Positions 1 to 6,353 of a DNA stretch of 9,125 bases are shown here, piece after piece. The notes beneath the pieces are model-generated. The model did no database searches. It was given only the letters and a program-made list of their open reading frames with translations, and was not told where the DNA came from. The position numbers were made by a program, and so were the translations under genes. The number at the start of each line of letters is the position of its first letter. Positions within the stretch are counted from its first letter, which is position 1. The DNA is taken from NCBI GenBank assembly GCA_902798675.1, contig CADBXQ010000012.1:1-9125 (forward strand). Direction: 5' to 3'. This stretch comes from Oscillospiraceae bacterium. GTDB taxonomy: Bacteria; Bacillota; Clostridia; Oscillospirales; Ruminococcaceae.

Positions 1-99
1 TTATGTTAAGATTGTTAATACTAAGTTTGCGCCTGTCAAATTTTTGGATTTGGTCAACAAAAAATATAAATTAAACCTGCCAGATGACTGTCGAGCAAG
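1..99 (+). repeat. Exact 99-bp direct repeat, copy 1 (at window edge)
   Basis: Bases 1-99 are identical to 652-750; position 100 (t) differs from 751 (a). The spacing is 651 bp, exactly 217 codons, so both copies encode the same 32 residues (YVKIVNTK...PDDCRA). This copy starts at the first base of the window, so its true length to the left is unknown. Confidence 0.97.
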
Positions 100-1516
100 T
101 ATAACTATTAGTTTTGACGATGCTTTTGGAGGCTGTCTATCTGATAAAGAGTGTGTATATGGAGACGAATATGATTTAAAAGATATCTCAAAAAATGGCG
201 TGGAGGGCGTTAGATATGAGATAGTTGAGGGAAATGACGTTGCGGTAATCGAGGATGGCAAGCTCAGAATTTTAGGCACTGGAAGGTTTGAATTGAAAGC
301 AATAACCCCAGCTAAAACATATACTAAATCCATCGTTGTTCGGCCCAAAGACCTGCCAATTAGAGGAATAAAAATTAATGATAAAGAATATGACAAAAGA
401 AGGAGCGCAACATATACTTTAGACTTGGATACAGAGGATAATAAATTTACAACTCTTAAAGATGCATATCGCTTCATACTTAGTAATGAATTGTATAACA
501 GCGATGGAGGAGATGAGAATCGAGCTTTAAATGTTTTGAAAGCGCTTGGACTTGATCTTGTCAGTGCTAAGGATGCGGATATTTTCAGCCAAAATTTAGA
601 CAAGATTGTTTTTGCATTTGCTGATCCTGAGGTTGGCTTAAATAAAAGGGTTTATGTTAAGATTGTTAATACTAAGTTTGCGCCTGTCAAATTTTTGGAT
701 TTGGTCAACAAAAAATATAAATTAAACCTGCCAGATGACTGTCGAGCAAGAACTGAAAAAGTCCCTGAAAAAGATATTGATGTTGTGGCTCAGTTAAATG
801 ATGAGGAACATGCGGGTGTTTCAATTTTCTATGTCCTGGAAGATAAAGATTTGAATGTGAGTGATAAATTCAGATGGTTGTTTAAAGATCAATGTAAAGT
901 TGAAATAGCCCCTAAAGCTAACAGTTGCGCTATATCGAAAATATTATACTTTAAATCACCTAAATCATATTTAAATATTAGTGATTTAAATAAAAATGCG
1001 AAATGGGCTGAAGATACTGATGGCGACAGTGACGGTGTGAGGTATAGCACGTCTTTTGCAGCAAACGGTAAAATTTCTCGTGTGTTATTGGATATATTCA
1101 GAAAAGGAGATAGTGAAAAATTCTTTATATATCTTAAAATTGTTGGCGAAGGTGAAAAGGTGAAATATTTGCGTAGTGCTGGCATTGTTTTATATAATGA
1201 AAGCAAACCGCCGAAAAATGAATATAAACATCAGAAATCAAGCGGGAACGCTTTTAGACCTCTTGTTCAATTAAATGACAATAAATTTTATGAAATTAAA
1301 AATATTAATAAAGATGTGAGCTTTTCAGCTGAGAGTCTGTTTTTGAAGACTGATTATAAAAACAGTGTTTTGGAAGTGTATCCTTCGGTTTTCTATTTTG
1401 ATGAGGATGGGAAAAATGTCTATAAAGTTTCATACATTCCTGGTTGCTGTGAAAAGGAAGAAATAGCGGATATGAAGTTGTTGCCTTTCTTTAACTTGAA
1501 TGTTGAACTTCAATAA
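2..1516 (+). CDS. Large protein of unknown function with one bacterial Ig-like domain (5' end outside window)
   Basis: The reading frame is open from the window edge, so the gene is 5'-truncated. A TTG at position 44 could be read as a start, but the same residues recur internally as ordinary sequence and no SD precedes it, so I treat it as Leu. 504 residues are visible. Residues ~33-117 look like a Big2/MBG-type Ig-like domain: alternating strands, an IEDGKLRILGTGRFELKA core and a closing SIVVRP strand. Residues 1-32 and 218-249 are identical, giving a 217-residue spacing. The remaining C-terminal part (~250-504) matches no family I recognise and has no LPXTG or other anchor; it ends in VELQ. 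Ig-like domains suggest a cell-surface or secreted protein, but the N-terminus needed to see a signal peptide is missing. It is convergent with mnmA. Function unknown. Confidence 0.8.
   Translation, partial: YVKIVNTKFAPVKFLDLVNKKYKLNLPDDCRASITISFDDAFGGCLSDKECVYGDEYDLKDISKNGVEGVRYEIVEGNDVAVIEDGKLRILGTGRFELKAITPAKTYTKSIVVRPKDLPIRGIKINDKEYDKRRSATYTLDLDTEDNKFTTLKDAYRFILSNELYNSDGGDENRALNVLKALGLDLVSAKDADIFSQNLDKIVFAFADPEVGLNKRVYVKIVNTKFAPVKFLDLVNKKYKLNLPDDCRARTEKVPEKDIDVVAQLNDEEHAGVSIFYVLEDKDLNVSDKFRWLFKDQCKVEIAPKANSCAISKILYFKSPKSYLNISDLNKNAKWAEDTDGDSDGVRYSTSFAANGKISRVLLDIFRKGDSEKFFIYLKIVGEGEKVKYLRSAGIVLYNESKPPKNEYKHQKSSGNAFRPLVQLNDNKFYEIKNINKDVSFSAESLFLKTDYKNSVLEVYPSVFYFDEDGKNVYKVSYIPGCCEKEEIADMKLLPFFNLNVELQ
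652..750 (+). repeat. Exact 99-bp direct repeat, copy 2 (internal)
   Basis: Second copy of the repeat at 1-99. Base 651 (t) cannot be compared because copy 1 runs off the window. The proteins after the two copies are unrelated: SITISFDD after copy 1 and RTEKVPEK after copy 2. The copy is therefore either a junction in a modular repeat protein or a sign of an assembly loop. Confidence 0.97.
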
Positions 1517-1547
1517 TTAAACAGTTAATTAAGATTAATGGTTTGCG

Positions 1548-1585
1548 TTGAGTCAGCTCAATTTTTGGGCTGGCTTGATTTTTTT
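1548..1585 (+). terminator. Rho-independent terminator of the plus-strand gene
   Basis: A 12-bp stem including G-U pairs (arms 1548-1559 and 1567-1578) has a 7-base loop and is followed directly by seven T (1579-1585). It lies 31 bp after the stop codon at 1516 and before the convergent mnmA stop at 1603. The minus-strand reading has no U-run after the stem, so it serves mainly the plus-strand gene. Confidence 0.8.
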
Positions 1586-1602
1586 GAGGATTTGTTATGT
1601 TC

Positions 1603-2685
1603 TCACGTCTCGCAAATTGTTCCCCCGCCAACAACAACATCTTCGTCATATAAAACAACCGCCTGGCCTTTAGTTATTGCGCGTTGGGGCTTTTCAAATT
1701 CAACCTTGATTTGGTTTGAGTTGAGCTGAACGGCAACGGCCCATTGCTCTTGTTGATTATATCTGACTTTAGCCTTAATTTTTGTTTTTATATATAAATT
1801 TTCTTTTGAAATCAAGTTTATGTCTCTGGCAATCAGCGTTTTTGTGTATGTTTTTTCGTTTGGCGCAAGAGTTATTTGGTTGCTTTGAGGATCGATTTTT
1901 AAAACATACATCGGCCGAGGGAAAGACAAGCCAAGCCCCTTTCTTTGGCCAATTGTGTAGTGTATAATGCCTTTGTGGCTCCCCAGGAGTTTTCCGTCAA
2001 CATCAACAAAATTTCCGGGCGGATAGTTCTTATTTGTGTGTGATTTGATGAAATCCGAATATTTGCCGTTTTTAATAAAACAAATGTCCTGGCTGTCGTG
2101 TTTTTTTGCATTGTTGAAATTGTTGCTTTTTGCGATTGCCCGAACCTCATTTTTGTTCATTTTGCCAAGTGGAAACAAAGTGTGCGAAAGTTGATCTTGA
2201 GTCAGCGAATATAAAACATAGCTTTGATCTTTATGTGGATCAGTTGCTTTTTTCAAAATCCAGCGCCCACTTTTTTGATTATATTCAACTTGTGCATAGT
2301 GGCCTGTTGCGACATAGTCAAAGTTGAGCTCTTTGGCCCGTTGAAGCAATTTGTCAAATTTTAAATATCGGTTGCAGTCAATGCACGGGTTTGGGGTTAG
2401 GCCATTTTCATATGCATGTATGAATTTGTCAATAACAGCCGCTTTAAATTTGTGTGAAAAATTAAAGACATAGTATGGAATATTTAATCCATATGCAATA
2501 TTTCTTGCGTCATCAATATCTTTTAGAGAGCAGCACGTGTTTTTTGCGCAAACGCCGACATCTTCATTGTCAAACAGCTTCATCGTTGCGCCAATTAGGT
2601 TGAAGCCTTGCTGTTTTAAAATCAAAGCTGCAACGCTCGAATCAACCCCTCCGCTCATTGCAACAATAGCTTTTTTGCCAATCAT
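1603..2685 (-). CDS. mnmA: tRNA-specific 2-thiouridylase MnmA
   Basis: MnmA puts the 2-thio group on the wobble uridine (U34) of tRNA Lys, Glu and Gln, using ATP to activate the uridine and sulfur relayed from a cysteine desulfurase. The 360-residue length is normal for the family. Visible motifs are the PP-loop SGGVDSS (residues 11-17), the catalytic NPC Cys at 101, the second catalytic Cys at 202 in SQDICFI, the ATGHYAQ segment (126-132), HKDQSYVL (151-158) and the GQRKGLG segment (246-252) leading into the C-terminal beta-barrel. The cysteine cluster CAKNTCCS (46-53) is the form common in Clostridia. The ATG lies two bases after the ydcF stop; the purine-rich SD (GGGGG) falls inside the last ydcF codons, implying translational coupling. 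Cytoplasmic; cotranscribed with ydcF from the promoter at 3498-3526. Confidence 0.97.
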   Translation of the reverse strand: MIGKKAIVAMSGGVDSSVAALILKQQGFNLIGATMKLFDNEDVGVCAKNTCCSLKDIDDARNIAYGLNIPYYVFNFSHKFKAAVIDKFIHAYENGLTPNPCIDCNRYLKFDKLLQRAKELNFDYVATGHYAQVEYNQKSGRWILKKATDPHKDQSYVLYSLTQDQLSHTLFPLGKMNKNEVRAIAKSNNFNNAKKHDSQDICFIKNGKYSDFIKSHTNKNYPPGNFVDVDGKLLGSHKGIIHYTIGQRKGLGLSFPRPMYVLKIDPQSNQITLAPNEKTYTKTLIARDINLISKENLYIKTKIKAKVRYNQQEQWAVAVQLNSNQIKVEFEKPQRAITKGQAVVLYDEDVVVGGGTICET

Positions 2686-2687
2686 TC

Positions 2688-3455
2688 TTAGCCCCCGCTT
2701 TGAGAAATTAGGAAACTGAGCTCGCCAAAATATTCTCGCAACATGTTGTTTGGAAGATATAGATTGTCCATCCCTGCAACAGTTGCATGGGGCGCACTCA
2801 ATCCTTGTTTTTTTGCTGTTTGAAGCGCCCGAAACATGTGAAAATTATTAGTCACAATTCCAACCGACTTGCCAGGTTCTATATATTTTATACTGTTTGT
2901 AATATTTTGATTAGTGTTTTTGGAGTCGGGTTCCATAAGAATTCTCTCTTCGTCAATTCCCTCGTCTTCAAGGTATTTTTTCATGCCAATCGCCTCCGCA
3001 AAAGGTTCATTATGCCCCTGCCCACCAGAAACTATACATTTTGTGTTTAAATTTTGCTTGAGATATTTCGCTGCCTCATCAAGCCTATATTTTAAAATAG
3101 AGCTTGGCCCTTCGGGATAAACTTGAGCGCCTAAAACAATAATATAATCTAAATTGCCAGCATAATTCGAAAAAAATCCGCTGATAATAAAACTTTCAAC
3201 AGTAATAAAACTGGAAAAAACTATAGCAGCAAAAAGCAGAAGAACCTTTTTGAAAATTTTTGGAATCTTGCCATATATATTGAAAGCGACAACAATATCA
3301 CACACCAAAAACACAGCTCCGATTGAAAACCAAGTGATAAAAAAGCTTGTTCCGGAGCCGGTGCTGTATATAATAAAACCATATGCAAAACAAACGGCTG
3401 CCAGGCCGGTGTATATGGAAAGCAAAAGAGTTTTTTTAACGCCTGAATTCCCCAA
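2688..3455 (-). CDS. YdcF/SanA-like DUF218 membrane protein
   Basis: A 255-residue protein with three predicted membrane helices (about 8-30, 37-60, 70-93) followed by a DUF218 domain from about residue 103. The domain shows the family landmarks DYIIVLGAQV (103-112), SGGQG with nearby Glu residues (143-155), EPDSKNTNQN (175-184) and VTNNFHMFRA (201-210). Family members such as SanA, YdcF and ElyC are linked to envelope integrity or peptidoglycan precursor metabolism, but the biochemical activity is not settled, so no precise role is claimed. The start is TTG at 3455, chosen because GGAGG (3465-3469) lies nine bases upstream and no ATG in frame fits. The stop is two bases before mnmA. First gene of a two-gene unit driven by a consensus promoter. 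Confidence 0.88.
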   Translation of the reverse strand: MGNSGVKKTLLLSIYTGLAAVCFAYGFIIYSTGSGTSFFITWFSIGAVFLVCDIVVAFNIYGKIPKIFKKVLLLFAAIVFSSFITVESFIISGFFSNYAGNLDYIIVLGAQVYPEGPSSILKYRLDEAAKYLKQNLNTKCIVSGGQGHNEPFAEAIGMKKYLEDEGIDEERILMEPDSKNTNQNITNSIKYIEPGKSVGIVTNNFHMFRALQTAKKQGLSAPHATVAGMDNLYLPNNMLREYFGELSFLISQSGG

Positions 3456-3464
3456 AAATTTCTT

Positions 3465-3469
3465 CCTCC
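3465..3469 (-). promoter_or_regulatory. Shine-Dalgarno GGAGG for the TTG start of ydcF-like gene
   Basis: GGAGG on the minus strand, nine bases before TTG at 3455. It decides the non-ATG start; the ATG at 3469-3471 overlaps the SD itself and opens only an 11-codon frame. Confidence 0.75.
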
Positions 3470-3497
3470 ATTTAAAACACCTTCACATCACAGGCCA

Positions 3498-3526
3498 ATT
3501 ATATATAAAAAATAAAATTTTGTCAA
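3498..3526 (-). promoter_or_regulatory. Consensus sigma-A promoter for ydcF-mnmA
   Basis: Minus-strand -35 TTGACA (3521-3526), a 17-bp spacer and -10 TATAAT (3498-3503): a perfect match to the vegetative consensus with ideal spacing. Transcription should start near 3491, leaving a leader of about 35 bases before the TTG start. It lies downstream of the terminator at 3558-3602, so this unit is independent of the gene before it. Confidence 0.85.
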
Positions 3527-3557
3527 CCTAACTTTTGAGCGAAATGGAAATTTGATA

Positions 3558-3602
3558 AACAAAAAGGAAGCAAACTAAAAATCAATCCAGTCTGCTTCCT
3601 TT
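3558..3602 (-). terminator. Rho-independent terminator of the 810-residue transglutaminase gene
   Basis: Arms 3563-3576 and 3589-3602 form a 14-bp stem with one G-U pair (outer ten pairs perfect, AAAGGAAGCA/TGCTTCCTTT) and a 12-base loop. On the minus strand it runs into a T-rich stretch. It lies 42 bp past the stop at 3645. Confidence 0.85.
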
Positions 3603-3644
3603 GTATATGTTGATTTATTTTCAATCTTTTAATATATCCTCTCT

Positions 3645-6077
3645 TTAGCTGCAAACTCTGCGTTTTTGTGAATTTTTGCTTTTAGCACAGATATTGCGTT
3701 TTTGCTGGTTTTTGCTTTTTGCGCAAATATAGCGTTTTTGTTGGTTTTTCTTTTTGGCTTTAATGCTATAGCTATAGGTATTGCTGTCATATGTATTATA
3801 ATTATTACTGGTATCATAAGTGTTACTATCATATGTACTATAATTATTATTGATATCATAAGTGTTACTATCATATGTATAATTGTAAGTATTATTGTCA
3901 TATGTATTATAATTATAAGTATTATTGTCGCTTGAATAATTGTAAGTATTATTATCATATGTATAATTATAAGTGTTATTGTCGCTTGAATAATTGTACG
4001 TATTATTGTCATCTGTATAATTATTGTAGTTATAGGAACTGCCGTAATTATCATCTTTAACTCTTCCAAAAATCAGCGTTCCTTTTTGGTCATACACATC
4101 GCCATCCTTTAAAATATAGTGTTTAGATACTCCGGTAACTTTCTGCAAGCTCAACGCATCATCCAAATTCACAAGCTCATCTCCTGTTAAAACCAGAAAT
4201 TTAACATTACACGGAATGGCAACTTCCAAACCATATTTTAAGAGTTCACTCGGAACATAATATGGTTTATTTTCATCTTTAGGCGCAGCGGGCTCTATTT
4301 GAGCATTTCCTTCATGAGAAGTTTCTTTAAGGCGCGGGAAGTTTATTCTTTCATCCCAAAATTCGTGTGAAAATTCAAATGCAAAAAGTTTATGATATAG
4401 ATGTTTAATAACCTTTTTATTAGCATGTTCAATTGATTTATCCGGTTGATAGAATGCTGGGAAAAATTCTTTATAAAACTTTTGATCTTCCTTTGCTTTT
4501 TGCTCTTTTAAAAACGCAGTATCATTTGAAAAACTTTCATCCAGTCGATTTCTGATTTCGCTTTCGTCTAACGCAGTTTCACATTTTAATGTCAAAATAT
4601 TATAAAGCCTGTTTTGTCCATCAACCGGATTTATTTTGCGTTTCAAATTGAAGGTTAAATTTTTAAATCCGGCGATGTCATTATACGCATTGTTTAAAGC
4701 ATATAGTCTTGTATGTATTTCGTCGTTTAATTGTTTCACAGCATTTTGAGGTTTCCAAGCATTTGCAATATTTTTTAAATGTTTGCGAACAACATTTTCG
4801 CATATATTTTTAATGGCTGCCAGATATTGTTTGGCTTTATCCTGTTGAAAATGGTTGTTTATTCTTTCAAAACAAGAATTCGTGAACCAGAGTCCCTGAA
4901 AGTTTTGGTCATTTAAAACTGAATCTGCTTGTCCTGTTGGCCACACACAAAAACTCTTTTCCGAATTTCCCGCCAATTCATCCACGCAAGATTTTAACAT
5001 ATCAGCGTCATATTTTTTCATATCTTGAGCTTTTATATCCGCTTGATATTGAACGCGTAAAGAGCCATTTACGTTATAAAAGTGGATTTTTTGAAAGTGT
5101 GAACCGTCTGGGTATTGTTGATTTAAATTGTTCAAAATTGTTGGCGAAATTTTGTTTAGTTGAGCAGCTATTTCACCGCAGCCCATATCCGCCATTTGAT
5201 TAACATAAATTGCGAAATTATTATAAAGTTCTTTTAAATAACCATCATTCCTTTTAAAAACATTAAAGCAACCTTTTGAAAATTTTATTGCTCCAGAAAT
5301 GGTTTTTTTGGCGTTTGGATTGTTTCCGTCTGATCCGTTTGGAGAAGCCCATGTTGGGTCAACAAGCGTCCAGCCTTGCCTTCCATTCACATCATCCGTA
5401 ATATAAACAGCGTTAAATGCATGGGCGCAGTAGTCATCTTTTCCACAAATACTGGAAACATACATACACGGTATGCCGGCCATACGCATCATTAAATTTG
5501 TAAGCCTTGCGTATCCCTCACAAACGCCCTTTTTTGTTTTAAAAACAAAATATGCATCTTGTGGTTTCCATGTGGCCTGGCTGCCGTTTGTGTCTTGTTC
5601 GACTATGTCATATGTTTCAAAGTCATAAAGTATATTTTCGGCAACCCATCGATAAATGGCATCGGCCAGACGCATCTTTTCTGGTAAATTAATATATTTA
5701 TAGCAGTCATCCCCCCAAGCTTTTAAATCATTTCCGTTTCTGACGCTTTGTTGTATATTTTTGACAACTTCCACAATTTTTTTGTAGCAAGCCTGTTCAT
5801 TCACGGAAACATATTCACTTGAACCGTTAGAGTGGACAATAGTTTCAAGACGCGCTGGATTCAGCCGATTCACGTCAGGCAATTTGGTGGTTTCTAAAAA
5901 AAACGCTCTGCTTTTAGTTGGCAAACTGTTCATTTTGTCATTGCAAAACATTTCTTCCCCCTCCGCAGCGGCAAAAACTGAAACAGTTAGACACGTTATG
6001 CAAATTAAAACCGCTAAAAATATGGCCAGAGATTTTTTTAAAACACCTTTTTTTAATTTTTTCATCGAATTACTCAT
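3645..6077 (-). CDS. Secreted transglutaminase-like protein with Tyr/Asn repeat region and Lys/Gln/Cys tail
   Basis: 810 residues. The start is ATG at 6077: the SD AAGGATGTGAT (6082-6092) covers the in-frame GTG at 6086, which can therefore not be the start. An N-terminal signal peptide (Lys-rich, then AIFLAVLICITCLTVSVF, likely cut near VFA-AA) indicates export. The transglutaminase/papain-like core spans ~130-245, with catalytic triad candidates Cys186 (GVCEGYA), His219 (AHAFNAVY) and Asp240 (LVDPTWA). A middle region follows (~265-590), then a segment resembling the end of BspA-type leucine-rich repeats (~617-674, with IPCNVKFLVLTGD and LKDGDVYDQKGTLI). Residues 675-770 are a Tyr/Asn/Asp/Thr-rich repeat region (25 Tyr in 96) and 771-810 a basic repeat tail with Cys at 785, 797 and 809. 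It is paralogous to the protein encoded at 6354-8033, with a ~146-residue insertion. It could be a peptidase or a cross-linking enzyme; the fold does not decide. Confidence 0.9.
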   Translation of the reverse strand: MSNSMKKLKKGVLKKSLAIFLAVLICITCLTVSVFAAAEGEEMFCNDKMNSLPTKSRAFFLETTKLPDVNRLNPARLETIVHSNGSSEYVSVNEQACYKKIVEVVKNIQQSVRNGNDLKAWGDDCYKYINLPEKMRLADAIYRWVAENILYDFETYDIVEQDTNGSQATWKPQDAYFVFKTKKGVCEGYARLTNLMMRMAGIPCMYVSSICGKDDYCAHAFNAVYITDDVNGRQGWTLVDPTWASPNGSDGNNPNAKKTISGAIKFSKGCFNVFKRNDGYLKELYNNFAIYVNQMADMGCGEIAAQLNKISPTILNNLNQQYPDGSHFQKIHFYNVNGSLRVQYQADIKAQDMKKYDADMLKSCVDELAGNSEKSFCVWPTGQADSVLNDQNFQGLWFTNSCFERINNHFQQDKAKQYLAAIKNICENVVRKHLKNIANAWKPQNAVKQLNDEIHTRLYALNNAYNDIAGFKNLTFNLKRKINPVDGQNRLYNILTLKCETALDESEIRNRLDESFSNDTAFLKEQKAKEDQKFYKEFFPAFYQPDKSIEHANKKVIKHLYHKLFAFEFSHEFWDERINFPRLKETSHEGNAQIEPAAPKDENKPYYVPSELLKYGLEVAIPCNVKFLVLTGDELVNLDDALSLQKVTGVSKHYILKDGDVYDQKGTLIFGRVKDDNYGSSYNYNNYTDDNNTYNYSSDNNTYNYTYDNNTYNYSSDNNTYNYNTYDNNTYNYTYDSNTYDINNNYSTYDSNTYDTSNNYNTYDSNTYSYSIKAKKKNQQKRYICAKSKNQQKRNICAKSKNSQKRRVCS
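3648..3749 (-). repeat. 36-bp coding repeats (12-residue Lys/Gln/Arg/Cys units), about 2.8 copies
   Basis: Units at 3714-3749, 3678-3713 and 3648-3677 (partial) encode KNQQKRYICAKS, KNQQKRNICAKS and KNSQKRRVCS. Each has one Cys, spaced 12 residues apart. The 40-residue tail (3648-3767) holds 11 Lys, 4 Arg and 5 Gln. The frame read by the main gene is the one in which the units agree best, which supports it as the translated frame. Confidence 0.9.
3789..3872 (-). repeat. Two tandem 42-bp coding repeats (14-residue units)
   Basis: Units 3789-3830 and 3831-3872 differ at only a few bases and encode the 14-residue pattern YDSNTYD(I/T)(N/S)NNY(S/N)T. They lie C-terminal to the 27-bp array in the protein and share its DNT/SNTY core, so both arrays probably grew from one ancestral unit. 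Confidence 0.88.
3873..4010 (-). repeat. Tandem 27-bp coding repeats (9-residue DNNTYNY units), five copies, one of 30 bp
   Basis: Units: 3873-3899, 3900-3929 (30 bp, one extra codon), 3930-3956, 3957-3983 and 3984-4010. Consensus (S/Y)DNNTYNY(S/T). Alternating S- and Y-starting units make a 54-bp higher-order repeat. All lengths are multiples of three, so copy-number change would keep the frame. Confidence 0.9.
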
Positions 6078-6081
6078 GATA

Positions 6082-6092
6082 ATCACATCCTT
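6082..6092 (-). promoter_or_regulatory. Near-perfect Shine-Dalgarno deciding the start at 6077
   Basis: AAGGATGTGAT matches the anti-SD complement AAGGAGGTGAT at 10 of 11 bases. It ends four bases before ATG at 6077 and overlaps the upstream in-frame GTG, which is thus excluded as the start. Confidence 0.8.
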
Positions 6093-6131
6093 TGCAATTA
6101 ATATTTGATGAACAATATAAAATTTCGTCTA

Positions 6132-6156
6132 GATAATACTATTTAAAAGTATCATC
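6132..6156 (-). promoter_or_regulatory. Inverted repeat at the transcription start of the 810-residue gene (possible operator)
   Basis: Arms 6132-6140 (GATAATACT) and 6148-6156 (AGTATCATC) are complementary at eight of nine positions around a 7-base centre (ATTTAAA). The site begins about seven bases after the -10 box, where a repressor would block initiation. It could also act as a weak leader hairpin. Binding protein unknown. Confidence 0.5.
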
Positions 6157-6162
6157 ATTTAT

Positions 6163-6191
6163 ATTATACAATGTGTGGCAAAACTTGTCAA
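6163..6191 (-). promoter_or_regulatory. Consensus sigma-A promoter for the 810-residue transglutaminase gene
   Basis: Minus-strand -35 TTGACA (6186-6191), 17-bp spacer, -10 TATAAT (6163-6168): a perfect consensus with ideal spacing. Predicted start near 6156 leaves a leader of about 80 bases before ATG 6077. The rest of the 6078-6353 intergenic region holds the upstream terminator (6293-6324) and otherwise only AT-rich DNA with no gene that I can see. Confidence 0.85.
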
Positions 6192-6292
6192 TAGTTTATT
6201 AAAATTAATCTATATACAAAATTAACAAAGTTTGATTAAAATTTTTGTCTATTTTTCATTATAAATTTTTGTGTGTTGTTAAAAATATATAT

Positions 6293-6324
6293 AAAAAACA
6301 AGCCGCGTTTTAAAGACAGCTTGT
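6293..6324 (-). terminator. Rho-independent terminator of the 559-residue transglutaminase gene
   Basis: On the minus strand, ACAAGCTG pairs with CGGCTTGT (one G-U pair, 11-base loop; 6298-6324) and is followed directly by T residues (6293-6297). It lies 29 bp past the stop at 6354, so the two transglutaminase genes are separate units. Confidence 0.75.
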
Positions 6325-6353
6325 GATATATTTATTTATTAAATTAAATATTT

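Noticed and set aside
1..603. Long minus-strand frame opposite the Ig-like gene
   Set aside because: It is the antisense of the plus-strand coding frame, has no SD or recognisable motif, and reads off the window edge.
3436..3471. ATG at 3471 opening an 11-codon frame before ydcF, as a leader peptide
   Set aside because: The ATG overlaps the SD of ydcF and has no SD of its own.
3648..4055. Short repeat arrays as a CRISPR array
   Set aside because: Units are contiguous and in frame with no unique spacers, and they are translated as part of the 810-residue protein.
3629..4069. A 146-codon minus-strand frame overlapping the repeat tail in another phase, Ile/Thr-rich then Lys/Ala-rich
   Set aside because: It is open because all repeats there are multiples of three and lack stops in that phase. 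Its units are less well conserved than in the main frame, it has no convincing SD, and the main gene runs through without a break.
6084..6086. GTG as start of the 810-residue protein
   Set aside because: It lies inside the near-perfect SD (6082-6092); ATG 6077 is correctly spaced from it.
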